Notes: generated from the sequence alone by a model not told the origin. Positions 31,369-46,102 are shown, counted from the first letter of the stretch. The stretch is DNA of 64,000 nucleotides from Haliangium sp963772315 (GCA_963772315.1 CAVYWJ010000004.1:2480001-2544000), one strand, 5' to 3'. Program-made: numbers and translations.

Positions 31369-31470
31369 TCTGGGCCCGCAGACGCGTGACGCCACCTGCG
31401 CGTCGGCGCGCTCATCACCATTGTGACCGCGCAGGTCCGGGAGCATCATGCCCGCGCTGGAGGACACACC

Positions 31471-32763
31471 ATGATCCGCTTTCCGAATCTGCACTGCATA
31501 TCATCGACAGGCATTGTTCTCGCCCTGGCGCTCACGCCTGCCCTGGGCTGCGGCGACAACTTGAGCCCGATCACGAGCCCGGACGCGGGCCCGGGCCCGG
31601 ACGTGGACGCCGCGCCACCGCGGTTTGCGCTGCGCGCGGTGATGTACCCGTACATTCCCAACGGCCCCGACGACGCCGAGGCGAGCCTGGTCACCCGGCT
31701 GGAGCGCGAGCTCGAGGACGCCCGCCCCGACATCGACGTCGAGGTCCAGCTGTCGTGGGACGCCGATCCCTACGAGTACGACGACCTCGAGCGCTGGCTC
31801 ACGTCGTCGGATCCGGCCGAGGCCGTCCAGGTGGTCGAGGTCGATGCGCTGATGCTGGGCGACCTGGTGGCCAGGGGGCTGGTTGCGGAGTGGCCCGAGC
31901 TGCCTGACGCCGCCGACTTCGCCACCGCCGCCCGGGATACCGTCACCCTGGACGGCAAGGTGTACGGCGTGCCGCACTGGTTGTGCGGACACCTGGTCAT
32001 CTCCCGGGATCCCGAGATCGCGCGCGCCAGCACGGTCTCTGCCCTGCTCGACGCGCTGACCACGGGCCAGCCGGATCTCGCCGGCATCTCGGGCACGTAC
32101 CTCGGCAGCTGGAACGCGATCTCGCTGTACACCGACGCCTGGGTCGATGCCCACGGGCCCGACAATCTGGTCGCCAGCTACAGCGAGCCGCTCGAGGACG
32201 AGGTCCTGGCCGACATGCGGGCCGTGGCCCAGACCTGCGCCCAGGGCGACACCAACCCGTGCCTGGGTGACGAGTTCCACGACGACTTCGACGCTGCCGC
32301 GCGCGCGTTCGTCGAGGGCGAGTACCAGGCCACCTTCGGCTACTCCGAGCGCCTGCACTACATGGTCGGCGCCGGCGTGGCGCCGACCGATCTCCACCTG
32401 GGCTCGATCTCGTTCGGCACCAGCAGCACGCCGGTGCTGTTCGCCGACGCCTTCGTGGTCAGGAAGGACTGCACCGGCGCCTGCTGGGAGGCGGCCCGTG
32501 CATTCATCGAGCACGCGGTCGCGGTCAACACCTATCGCTGGATGCTCCTCAACCAGGACGCCCCGGGCGAGGCGCCGCGCTACCTCATGCCCGCGCGCGC
32601 CACCGTGTTCGACGACGCGGCCATCGCCGCCGACCCGCTGTACGAGCAGATCGAGAACGCCATGGAGGGCGGCGTCGCCTATCCCAGCCGCGGCTTCCCC
32701 GTGGCCGACGACGCGCGCCAGCAGCGCGCCGAGAGCATCATCGAGGCGCTCTCGGCGCCGTGA
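31471..32763 (+). CDS. Thiaminase I-like (thiamine pyridinylase) lipoprotein
   Basis: GGAGGA precedes the ATG. The 430-residue protein has a signal peptide with lipobox PALG-C27 and an Asp/Pro-rich linker. The mature part has the fold signature of periplasmic binding proteins and of thiaminase I: LRAVMYPYIPN at its start, a WDADPYEYDDL segment, and KVYGVPHWLC172GHLV, which aligns with the catalytic-Cys region of thiamine pyridinylase. C-terminal GVAYPSRGFPVADD fits as well. Thiaminase I swaps the thiazole of thiamine for another base, destroying or salvaging it outside the cell. A plain solute-binding protein is the alternative. No thiamine gene is adjacent; it stands alone between a + strand kinase and a convergent ATPase gene. 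Confidence 0.72.
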   Translation: MIRFPNLHCISSTGIVLALALTPALGCGDNLSPITSPDAGPGPDVDAAPPRFALRAVMYPYIPNGPDDAEASLVTRLERELEDARPDIDVEVQLSWDADPYEYDDLERWLTSSDPAEAVQVVEVDALMLGDLVARGLVAEWPELPDAADFATAARDTVTLDGKVYGVPHWLCGHLVISRDPEIARASTVSALLDALTTGQPDLAGISGTYLGSWNAISLYTDAWVDAHGPDNLVASYSEPLEDEVLADMRAVAQTCAQGDTNPCLGDEFHDDFDAAARAFVEGEYQATFGYSERLHYMVGAGVAPTDLHLGSISFGTSSTPVLFADAFVVRKDCTGACWEAARAFIEHAVAVNTYRWMLLNQDAPGEAPRYLMPARATVFDDAAIAADPLYEQIENAMEGGVAYPSRGFPVADDARQQRAESIIEALSAP

Positions 32764-32794
32764 CGTGCCCGCGGCCGTCGAGCGGCGGGCGCCG

Positions 32795-32955
32795 GCTCAG
32801 AAACCATCACAAAACCGTCGCGAGCGAGTCAACGGCAAGGCGGGGCGAGCACCGGAGCGGAGCGTACGTCGGATACCTGGGGGTACGTGAGCACCGGAGC
32901 GCAGCCCCAACGCAGCCGACGACCCGCGCAGCAGGTTTTGTGTTGGTTTCTCAGC
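32795..32955. repeat. 22-bp inverted repeat pair flanking a short spacer
   Basis: GCTCAGAAACCATCACAAAACC (32795-32816, minus two end bases to stay brief) is repeated in inverse orientation at 32934-32955 with two mismatches. The 117-base spacer holds a 13-base direct repeat GAGCACCGGAGCG (near 32848 and 32889). The right arm runs into the end of the ATPase gene. It may be a small MITE-like or REP-like element between two convergent genes. Confidence 0.55.
32911..32951 (-). repeat. Dispersed stop-proximal repeat, copy 2
   Basis: Read on the minus strand this matches 368-408 (shared core AAACCTGCTGCGCGGGTCG) with about five mismatches and also begins at a stop codon, here that of the twin-ATPase gene. 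Confidence 0.6.
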
Positions 32956-35900
32956 GCCGGCTGGCCCGGGCCAGCGCCAGGATCGCGTCCTCGGGCAGCT
33001 GCTCGGTGGCCATGAGCGCGCGCTCGGCCTTGAGCTCGCTCACCTGGCCCTTGCGCAGCACGGAGAATTCGCCGGCCTTCTTCTTGGCCAGGCGTCCGAC
33101 GCTCGCCGGGTGCTCGCTGAACAGCGACTTCAGCTTCTCCAGGTTGCGCTCCTCGGTCACGCGCCCCACGAACCACGTCAGCACGTTCTCGCGCGACTTG
33201 TAGTCGAGGTCGCCCGGGTTCTGCGTGCCCAGGAACACGCCCACGCCGGCCGAGCGGGCGCGCTTGAGCAGATCCTGCATCGGCTCCTTGGTCGCCGGCT
33301 TGGACTGCGCGGGCATGTAGATGTCGGCCTCGTCGAAGAAGATGAGCGCCTGCAGCGAGCTCGCCGGGTGCTTGCTGGCCCAGCGCGCGATCTCGACCAC
33401 CAGCCGGGCCACCCAGAACTGCATCTCGGCCTGGTCCTTGAGGAACTTGGTGCTGATGATGCTGAGCCGGGTCTTGCCGCCCGCCTGCGCGCCGCCGAGC
33501 AGCTCGGCCGCGTCCAGTGGCTCGGCGTCGCGCGCCAGGAGGTGCTGCCGGGAGTGCTTGACCAGCTCCAGGTTTTCGGCCAGGTTGTCGAAGTACTTGG
33601 GCTTGGCGAGCGTGCCCAGGGCGGCCAGCAGGCTCTCGTCCTGCTCGCTGACGAACTGGACCAGCATGTCCAGCGCTGGCACGGACGGCCCCGCCAGGGT
33701 CCCCAAGATCTCGATCGCCTTGGCCAGGATGGTCTCCTGGATCTGGTCGTTCTTGGTCGCGCGATAGCCCATGATCGCGGCCAGCGCCGACGCGGCGTGC
33801 CGCGCCATCTGTCCGCGATCCAGGCCCGACGCCTCGGCCAGGCCGGGCGGGATCACGGGAATGCCCAGCCCGCGGCCGCTCGGCTGGCCCGGCGTGTACA
33901 GGTGCACCTCGATGCGCTCGCGCAGGGCGCGCTTGCGCGCTTCCTGCTCCATGTCGCTGAGCGGCGTGCTCCACCAGGCCGGATCTGCGTAGCGGCAGAG
34001 ATCGCCCTTGCGATCGACCAGGATGGCCGGGATGCCGCGGGCCAGGGCCTGCTCCAGGATGTTCAGCGCCAGCGTGGTCTTGCCGCTGCCCGTGGAGCCG
34101 AGGAAGGCCGCGTGCCGGGTGAGCTCGTCGAGATCGAGCGCCATGGGCTGCGGCTGCAGGTTTCCGGTGTGGCCCAGGCTCACCGCGCGATCCTGGGGCG
34201 GCGCCGTGGGCAGCCGCGCCGCGGCGGCTCGCAAAGTCGCCACCGCCGGAGCGTTCGCGGCAGCAGGCGCCGGGGCGCTCGCGGTCGAGACGGCGCGCGG
34301 CGTCGCTGCGGGTACGGGCGCCACCGGCGCAGGTGGCGCCGGCCTGGGCGCCGGCGTGATCGCAGGCAGCTCGGCCAGGGCTTCCAGGTCGAGCAGGTCG
34401 CGGAAGCACTTGAGCCCAGCCAGCGGACGGTCGTTGCGCGTCCAGGCCAGGAACGCCGCGTCGTCGCGCCGGGCCTCTGCAAAGTCGAGATACGCGTGGA
34501 TCGTCCGCCAGTCCGCGTCGCCGATCACCACTGGCCGCGCGAGCTTGCGTTTCACCAGGCTGCCGATCTGCTGCGCGATCTTCGTGGTGGCCCGGGCCGG
34601 GAACTCGCTGGAGCGGACCATCACCAGCGGGTCCTTGCCCGCGCGCTTGACCATGGCCTCGATGTGCTTGCCCAGATGACCAGCCTGGGGCTGCTTGTTG
34701 CACATGCTCACGACCTGGATCTGGGCCTCGTGTCCGACCAACTGCGTGGTCACGCGCAGGAGCTCGCCTGCGGGCTGGCAGGTGATCCGGTAGCGCTCGC
34801 CGAGCTCGCGACTGCAGGCCGCCAGCGCGCCCGCCAGGAGCACGAGCAGCGCCTGATCGTCGTCCATGGGCGGCTGCCTGGCGAAGCTGGCCTGGTGATC
34901 GTTCCACGCCTGGGCCACGGCCGTGGTGTCGATGGGCGGCGGCGGAACAGGCGTTGGGCCTTCTGTCTGGCCAGGCGCCGGACCCTCGACCACGCCGTTG
35001 CGCGAGCGCCACCCGTCCAGTCCGCCCCGATCGATGCAATGCTCGTGGTATTGCCGGCAGGTGTCCAGCACGTCGCGGATGCGCAGATTGGCCAGCGCGT
35101 CGAGATCCGTGCGACGGAACGGGAACAGCGGATCGTCGGGACGGAAGCGCACGCACGTGTCCTCGTACAGCACCTGCAGCCGGCGGCTGACGATGGCCGC
35201 GATCTCGTCGACCGTGCGCCGGCTGGTGAGCTGGATGCTGTCGGGATCGCGCTCCAGCCGATCGCGCGCGGATCGCGTCAGGTGCGTGCACAGCCCCTGG
35301 TACATGTCGTCCAGGCACGAGATGACGATCACGGCCGAGGGCACGTTGTCGGCCACGTGGCGCAGCACGTCGACCACGCGCCGGAAGCGCTCGCGCTGAT
35401 CGTCCAGGTTGAAGATGTCCTCCAGCTGGTCGACGAGCAGGATCAGCGATCGGTTGCTGGCCTGCCACATCAGCCGGCCCAGCTCCTCGATCGTGCGCTG
35501 CGCGCCGTCGCCGCCCGCGCGCGAGGCGATGCCGCCGAGCACCTGATCGCGGTCGTAGGGGCTGAGTCCTCGCAGCGCAGGTACTTGAAGATGCGGCTGT
35601 TCAGGGCCCGGTCGTTGCGCTGCAGGTAGAGCAGCACCCGCAGGAGGTCCGGGTCGAAGCCATCGAACCCGGGCAAGCCCAGCAGGCGATCCACGAGCGG
35701 GCTCACGGTGTCGCCGGCCAGGGTGCGCAGGTCGAGCTCGTCCTCGCGCAGCCGCGCCAGCGCCGCCTCCGGGATCGCCGCGCGGAGCTCGGCCACTGCG
35801 TCCGACAGCAGCATCAGCCCCGAGCGATCGACGTCGGGGGGATCGTAGCTCCTGGCCAGCGAGTCGATCATGTTGCGCAGCACGTAGGCCGCGTAGTCGT

Positions 35901-36843
35901 CGGTGCGGCTGGTGAGCTGCATGTAGCCCACGAAGCCGAGCTTGCGGCCGTGCACGTGGCTGCGAAACGCGCGCATGAGGTGGGTCTTGCCGCTGCCCGA
36001 CTCGCCCAGCACGAGCAGGATGCGGCCGCGGCCGTCATGGTCCGGACCGGTCACGCGCGCCACCAGCCGCTCGAACGCATCGCGAGCGCCGGCGTGCACG
36101 GTCTCGACGTCCAGAGGGTCGCGGTCCCACACCTGGGTGGGCGCGGCCGCAGACGAGAACACCTGTGGCGCCTCCCTGCTGAGGAACGCGCGGACGCGCG
36201 CGTCGTCGCTCTCGCCCTCGATCACCTCGGGATTGATCAGGCGCGCGCGCAGGTCCATGACCTCGGCCAGGCGGTCGTCGCGCTCGGCCTGGGCGATGCT
36301 CAGGTCGTTCGCGGTCAGCACCTCATCGATGAGGCGGGTCTGCAGGTCGCGATACAGGGCCAGGGGCTCGCCGTCGCCGCTCTCCTGCCGGGCCAGGAGA
36401 CAGATGTCGAGCCCGATCCAGCGGGTATCCTTGCAGCCGTAGCCGAACAGCCCGGCGTCGGACTTGTACAGCGCCAGGAAGTCGTGGATCCGCTCGGGAA
36501 CGAGGTAGTCTTGATATTCGGACCGCTCGCGACCAAGTGTCCGGGATACCTGGCACATCAGCGGATACACGTAGTCGATCTCCGAGACGCTCACCTGGTT
36601 GTCGGCGTGGATGAGCGGCTCGGCCGCGCGCAGGCAGTCCGAGCACAGCGCCAGGGTGAGCACGGCCTGGCGCGGCAGGTGCGCCTGGCCGCTGCGCACC
36701 AGCGCGGCCAGGCGCGGGCCGAGCACGCGCTCCTCGTTCTCGGCCGTGAGGGCGCCATGGAGAATGTTGACGAGCTGGTCCAGCGAGGTCTGGAACCACT
36801 GCAGGGCGTCGTCGGACGAGGGCACGGTGTCGCGGGACATCAT
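32951..36843 (-). CDS. Twin P-loop ATPase: AAA/STAND-like half plus HerA/FtsK-like half (frameshifted)
   Basis: Repaired, the protein has about 1297 residues. The N-terminal half has a helical region, Walker A GESGSGKTHLMRAF (near residue 280) and, further on, LILLVDQLEDIF and VIVISCLDDMY, like KAP/STAND or DptF-type NTPases. The C-terminal half is HerA/VirB4-like: Walker A GSTGSGKTTLALN (near 915), ILVDRKGDLCRY, LIFFDEADIYMP (Walker B) and LGTQNPGDLD. An Ala/Pro-rich linker joins them. One base is missing near 35576, breaking the frame. GGAGG lies 10 bases before the tandem ATGs (36843/36840), and the upstream gene ends 7 bases before. The layout suggests a DNA-translocating motor of a restriction-like system working with the nuclease two genes upstream. 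Confidence 0.8.
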
Positions 36844-36850
36844 GACGGGA

Positions 36851-38002
36851 CTACCTCCGCACGAAGGGGCTCTCGATGAAGTGGAATGACGCGTTGCCGT
36901 ACAGGATCTCGGACGCCTTGACCTCCTCGGGATCCATCATCGGCACCAGATCGGCCCGGTGCAGGGCCAGGAGGTCGGCGCGGTTGGCATCGACCAGGTG
37001 GCGCTTGAACGCGTCCAGGTCCATGCCCGCGCACCGCGCGGTGTCGCGCAGCCGGCGCCAGACCGCGGCGATGAACACCTTGCGGGTGCCGAAGCGGCCC
37101 TCCTGCTCGCGATCGGCCACGGCCTGGACCTCGCGCGCGAACCCGATCAGATCGAACCCAGGCGCCGGCATGGGCGCGGTCCGGTCGGTGGGTGCAGCAA
37201 CGGCCGCGGGCGCGGTCTGGTCCGTGGGCTCGGCGATGGGCGAGGGCACCGCATCGGCCCGTCCCGCGTGCCCACCAAACAGCTCTGCCGCCGGAGCGGG
37301 CGCGGCCTCGTCCTCACCGGGCGCAGCCTGGTCCGGGCCTGGCGCGCGGTGCTCCAGCCAGCGCTGCACCAGGGCCTCGCGCAGGTCGTCCGGGCCAGAC
37401 CGGCGTGCACTCACGGCCTTGGCCGCCAGCATCGAGGTGATCTTGTCGAGCTTGAGCCGGGTCTCGCCATCGAGGAGCTGGGCCAGGAGGTGCCGGCGCA
37501 CACCATCGAGCGTCAGGGGCCGATCCGAGTCCACGCCCAGGCGCTTCCAGGCCAGCGCATCGATTGCCTGGTTCAGCGTTGGCGTGCGCGCGACGCCGAG
37601 ATCGTACGTGTGGGCCAGGACCGCGCCACGCAGCCCCTCGGCCTTGCCCAGGCGCTCGCGCACCCTGGCTGCGCCGGGCGCGAGCCCGAGCGCCAGCGCG
37701 GGCAGGAGCGCGCTCTTGAGCGTCCGCCAGCTTGGCACCGGATCCACGCCGAGATCCGCCACGATCCGGGCGCGGCCCGCGTCGGTGACCACCAGCCGCT
37801 TCGGCATCAGGTCACCGCGCTCGCGCAGCGCGGCCAGACGCTCATCGAAGCGCTCGTGCCACTGGGCCGCGTTCCAGTGCGCGTTGACGAAGCGCGCCAG
37901 ATCGTCGCGCACCTGCTTGGCTGAGGGCGGACTCTTCAGGGGCCCGGCCAGGCGGGCGAGGATGAGGAGGTCGATGCGTTCGGTGTCCATGGCAGTGCTC
38001 AT
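36851..38002 (-). CDS. Accessory protein of the nuclease/twin-ATPase operon
   Basis: The 383-residue protein has no enzyme motif I recognise. Its N-terminus (RIDLLILARLAGPLKSPPSAKQVRDDL) and following segment look like winged-helix modules, then come helical repeats (about 100-230), a Pro/Ala/Thr-rich linker (about 255-300, with repeated PTDQTAP-type units) and a C-terminal globular domain with FGTRKVFIAAVWRRLRD. Its ATG overlaps the stop of the nuclease gene (ATGA), and the ATPase follows after 7 bases, so all three should be made in fixed ratio. A DNA-binding or specificity subunit is the likeliest role, by inference only. Confidence 0.75.
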   Translation of the reverse strand: MSTAMDTERIDLLILARLAGPLKSPPSAKQVRDDLARFVNAHWNAAQWHERFDERLAALRERGDLMPKRLVVTDAGRARIVADLGVDPVPSWRTLKSALLPALALGLAPGAARVRERLGKAEGLRGAVLAHTYDLGVARTPTLNQAIDALAWKRLGVDSDRPLTLDGVRRHLLAQLLDGETRLKLDKITSMLAAKAVSARRSGPDDLREALVQRWLEHRAPGPDQAAPGEDEAAPAPAAELFGGHAGRADAVPSPIAEPTDQTAPAAVAAPTDRTAPMPAPGFDLIGFAREVQAVADREQEGRFGTRKVFIAAVWRRLRDTARCAGMDLDAFKRHLVDANRADLLALHRADLVPMMDPEEVKASEILYGNASFHFIESPFVRR

Positions 38003-39237
38003 TGATCGCGGTGTCCCTGGCGTTGTTTCCGTGCGCGCACGACATCGAGGATATCGGTCATGATCTCGGACAGCCGGGCGGGGATATCCCCGGCCAGGAA
38101 GCGCACCACCAGGAAGCCGTGGCTCTGCAGCAGCACGTCTTTCCGGCGGTCGCGGCGAAACCCGTCCGGGTCGCGGAAGTGGTAGTAGCCGTCGATCTCG
38201 ATCGCCACGCCGAGCTCCCGGCACACCAGATCGATCTCGGCCGCCCGGTTGCCGAAGTCGAACGGCATGCGGCCGTTGAGCTCGAACAGCCCGGCCGTCT
38301 CGGACTGTTCGGCCAGGTAATCGTGGAGCAGCTGCTCGGCCTTGCTGCGCGCTCGCTCGCGCGCCTCCGGGGCGTCGCCGCTGTCGGCCTCGGCGAGCAA
38401 GCGCACGGTCTCGTCGAACGCGGCCAGCACGCCGGGCGCCACCTGCTCCTGCTCCAGCCCCAGGCGCACCCACCGCGTGGGCTCGGGCGCCTCCTGCGCG
38501 TCGACCTGCGCAGGCACCGCGATCAGCCCGGCGCGCGCCCGCGCGCTCACGTGCGACGCAGGCCCGGCCAGATACGCATTGACGCTCGGCTGCTCCGCGG
38601 CCAGGCCCACCAGCAACCCCGGAATCGCATCGCCGAGGTGCAGCGCCGTGGCCGCGGCCTCGGCCAGCCAGCCCGTGGCCTCTGGTTCGCGTGCGTCTCT
38701 GCCGAGCGTCGGCTCCACCAGCAGCAAGCCGGGCAGGGCCGCGCCCGACTGCAGCGCTGCCACCAGCGGGATGGTCGCGGCCTCGGCCGCCAGCGTGCCG
38801 CCGCTCCGGTTCGCCAGCAGCGCGAGACACAGCCCCAGCTGCCCGGCATCGACCGCGCGCTCCAGGCTGCGAAACAGCGCCGTGCGCTCGGGCAGTCCCT
38901 GGCGCGCCAGCCGCCCGGCCAGCTCCGCGGCCGCGACACCCACGTGCGGCGCCAGCAGCGCCGCGATGTCTGCGAGCACCGCGCGTCCGGCCAGCAGCCC
39001 GGCCAGGTAGGCGCGGATCACTGCCTCGCGCCCCGCGTGCCCGGTACGGATCGCGCCCGCTCCGCGCTCGCCCAGCCAGCCCAGCCAGCCCTGCCAGAGC
39101 GCCACGCTGCGCGCCACGGGCCCGGCCAGCACCACGAATCCGGGCTGCCCCTGGCCCCGCCCGGCGGCATACCGCCGGAGCCGCCCGACCACGATCTGGT
39201 CCTGCGTCTGCCCGGGCGATGCCGTTCCATGCGTCAT
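37999..39237 (-). CDS. Protein with C-terminal DUF559/Vsr-like endonuclease domain
   Basis: ATG 39237 (GGAGG 11 bases upstream) gives 412 residues. The C-terminal domain (about 315-400) matches the DUF559/Vsr-like nuclease fold: MPFDFGNRAAEID336LVC, then VAIE347ID349GYYHF, a basic RRDRRKDVLL helix and GFLVVRFL. D336 and E347/D349 would bind metal. The N-terminal 270 residues are Ala/Leu-rich and helical; FVVLAGPVARS (34-44) and PGLLLVEP (169-176) might be remnants of a P-loop fold, but this is weak. It is the first gene of a coupled three-gene operon and is the probable DNA-cutting effector. Confidence 0.78.
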   Translation of the reverse strand: MTHGTASPGQTQDQIVVGRLRRYAAGRGQGQPGFVVLAGPVARSVALWQGWLGWLGERGAGAIRTGHAGREAVIRAYLAGLLAGRAVLADIAALLAPHVGVAAAELAGRLARQGLPERTALFRSLERAVDAGQLGLCLALLANRSGGTLAAEAATIPLVAALQSGAALPGLLLVEPTLGRDAREPEATGWLAEAAATALHLGDAIPGLLVGLAAEQPSVNAYLAGPASHVSARARAGLIAVPAQVDAQEAPEPTRWVRLGLEQEQVAPGVLAAFDETVRLLAEADSGDAPEARERARSKAEQLLHDYLAEQSETAGLFELNGRMPFDFGNRAAEIDLVCRELGVAIEIDGYYHFRDPDGFRRDRRKDVLLQSHGFLVVRFLAGDIPARLSEIMTDILDVVRARKQRQGHRDQ

Positions 39238-39469
39238 TGCTGGTGATTCCTCCCTGGTGCACAAACCAGGAAGATGCCCCCTTCTGCAAGAGCATACACA
39301 AGCAGGCCGGGGTTGTAAGCGACAATCCCGCCATCTCGGAACGCCCTATCCCTGCCGCATATGCGGCACTGATAGATCTGGCCTGGCGCTTGTCAGCGTG
39401 GTGTGGCGGGCCTTCCTCGGACGCGTAGGTGCAGCCGGGGAACGCTCCTCTCACGCTGTGGCGACGTCT

Positions 39470-39667
39470 CTAGTCGCAATGGTCGTGAGAAACACGGGTT
39501 GGCCCCCCATCATCATCTGCCAGCCCGCCCACGATGCGATGAAGATCTGGGGTCGTCAGCTCACGCAGGGTTTCACGGTGCAGAGTGAGTTTCTTCGTGG
39601 TGCCGGGTGAGGGATGGTTTGCGGGGGTTCTCCCCGTGGAACGTTTATCATTGGTGATTCTGCGCAT
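39470..39667 (-). CDS. Orphan RiPP precursor with GG-type leader (class I lanthipeptide-like)
   Basis: GAGG lies 7 bases before the ATG at 39667. The 65-residue peptide contains KKLTLHRETLRELT, then PDLHRIVGG, matching the leader found on class I lanthipeptide-like precursors (K-K-L-x-L-x-x-E-T-[LI]-x-x-L ... GG). The proposed core after GG is LADDDGGPTRVSHDHCD, with one Thr, one Ser and one Cys. No LanB, LanC, protease or transporter gene is in the window, so it would have to be modified by enzymes coded elsewhere, or serve as a secreted peptide. The leader match is good; actual modification is unproven. The 232 bases between it and the nuclease gene hold nothing I can support. Confidence 0.65.
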   Translation of the reverse strand: MRRITNDKRSTGRTPANHPSPGTTKKLTLHRETLRELTTPDLHRIVGGLADDDGGPTRVSHDHCD

Positions 39668-39698
39668 GGTGTTTCCTCGATTGTGCTTGTTGAACAAT

Positions 39699-39818
39699 GA
39701 ACTGATGACCTGTCCCTGTCATGGACAGGACAACAGGAGAATGCCCTCTCCCTGGAGGGTAGTTCCTCAGTTGCTTTTTTTGGAATGATGAACTGATGAC
39801 CTGTGCCTGTCATGGACC
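39699..39818. repeat. Direct repeat with internal hairpins upstream of the RiPP precursor
   Basis: ATGAACTGATGACCTGT and about 15 following bases occur twice (from about 39699 and about 39787). In the first copy CCTGTCC and GGACAGG form a 7-bp stem. Between the copies CCCTC...GAGGG is followed by GCTTTTTTT. The pair lies between the end of the kinase gene and the precursor start, so it may act as terminator and promoter region for the precursor. Confidence 0.55.
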
Positions 39819-39844
39819 GGACAGCGATCGGCTGTATGCGGAGG

Positions 39845-44263
<4,419 letters not shown>

Positions 44264-44267
<4 letters not shown>

Positions 44268-46102
44268 GACGTTTTACCCTCGATGTGGAATCGCTTCATC
44301 TTCTCGTCCAGGTCACCGTGCGACAGCCCGAGCAGCTGGGAGGCCTCGACCTTGTTACCGCCGGTCCGGTGCAAGGCCTCGCGGAGCAGGCGCTCCTCGA
44401 TCGTCTCGAGGAACGGCGACAGCTCCAGCGACGTGAGCTCGGCCAGGAGCCGCTCCATCACGTCCGCGGTGGACCGGGGATCGTGCAGCCAGCGAGGCAG
44501 GCGGCGCACGTCCACCACCTCGCCGTCCGCGCTCTGGTACGCGATGCGCCGGATCACGTGCTCGAGCTCGCGGATGTTCCCCGGCCAGCCATATGCGGTC
44601 AGGATGCGCATCGCGTTCGTGGTGAGCCCGCGGATGTGCACCCCGGCCTCGCCCGCGAAGCGGATCAGGAAATGCTCGACCAGGACCGGGATGTCCTCGG
44701 CGCAGGCGCGCAGCGGCGGCACGTCGATCACGGAGCCGGCCAGGCGATAGTAGAGATCCGAGCGCAGCAGGCCCTCTTCCATGTACCGGGTGAGGTCAAC
44801 GTGGGCGGCCCCGATCACGCGCACGTCGATGGGCTGTGCCTGGCCACCCACGGGCTGGATCTCCTTCTGCTGCAGCACGCGCGACAGCTTGGCCTGGAGC
44901 GCGGGCGACATCGCGTCCACTTGGTCGAGGAACAGGGTTCCACCCTCGGCCAGCTGGAACTTGCCCGGACACCCGTCCATGCCCGCGAGCGCGCCCGGCG
45001 CCGCACCGAATAGCTCGGCCTCCAGCAGCTCCGGCGTGACCGCGGCGCAGTCGATGGCTTGCAGCGACCGGTGGCTGCGAGCCGAGGAGTCGTGCACGAT
45101 GCGCGCGAGGGTCTGTTTGCCCACGCCGGTCTCGCCGCTGATCAGCACCGGCACATCGCCGTGCAGAAGCGGGCGCATCTGCGTGTACACGGCGGCCATG
45201 GCTGGCGACGTGCACGGCCGGTAGCCGGCCGGAAAGACCAGCTCCGGGTACGCCGCGGCTCGCACCGGGGCGCGCGGCTCGTCCCCGAGCGGGCTGCGCC
45301 GGCCGTGCTCGATGATGCGGAGGAGCATCTCGAGCAGGCGCCCGCTGCTGCGCCAGCCCTTAAAATCGCCCCAGATCATCAGGCCGAGCACGGCGCGTCC
45401 TGCCCGGGCCGACAGCGCCACGCCGAGCGGCGGCACGCTGTCGAGGAAGCCGGTCCCGTAGCCGTCCTGCGCGCCGGTGAGGCGGCGCGCCTCGTCGTGG
45501 GTCAGGCTCTGGTGCAGCTCGCCAAAGGAGCCGAGCGCCAGCGGCTCGCCTTGCTCGGACCACTGCACCAGGCACGCCCCCGTGAGCGACAGTGACGCGC
45601 CCAGGGTGGCCAGGGCCGCGGTGAGCTCGTCGCCACGGCCAGACCCGAGCCGCACGAGGAAGGTCTCGATGCACGACATCCAGTACGCGGCCAGAAACGG
45701 GTTGTGCTCGTCGAGCAGCAGCGTGGTCCGGTCCGGCTGGAAGCTCGCCAGCGTGGTCGAGGGGGCGAGCGCCGGAGGCTCCTTCTCGATCACGATGGCG
45801 AGCCGGGGCTCGTCCGGGATCATCGCCTCCACACGGAGCCGCACCGGGCCCACGCGCAGCTCGGCGCCGACCGGCACCTCGCCCTCGTGTACGCGCACGC
45901 CGTTGACCGAGGTGCCGTTGGTGCTGCCGAGATCCTCGATGCGCAGGGCGCTCCGGCTCACCTGTAGCCAGGCGTGGTGACGCGACACGCCCGTCATCGG
46001 GATGTGGATGTCGGACGTGCGCGAGCTGCCGACGCTATAGCGGCCCTCGTCGAGCTCGATGACGGCCTCCCGTCCATCAATGGTTCCCCGCAGGCGATAC
46101 AT
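44264..46102 (-). CDS. FHA-AAA+ regulator resembling a sigma-54 activator, with degenerate motifs
   Basis: The 612-residue protein has an FHA domain (about 20-95: GSSRTSDI, SRHH, STNGT) that binds phospho-Thr, a GAF-like middle (about 130-265), an AAA+ domain and a Fis-type helix-turn-helix (TGGNKVEASQLLGLS). Walker A is intact (GETGVGKQ, 323-330) and the R-finger region RSDLYYRL is present. However, the sigma-54 contact loop reads ELFGAAPGALAG instead of ELFGHxxGAFTGA, and Walker B reads FLDQ394VD where a catalytic Glu is expected. It may bind but not hydrolyse ATP and is unlikely to open sigma-54 promoters normally. Coupled to the twin-kinase gene, it is a likely partner whose FHA domain reads that kinase's phosphorylation. 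Confidence 0.9.

Noticed and set aside
33110..35629. 839-codon open frame on the plus strand
   Set aside because: Shadow of the twin-ATPase gene; no motif.
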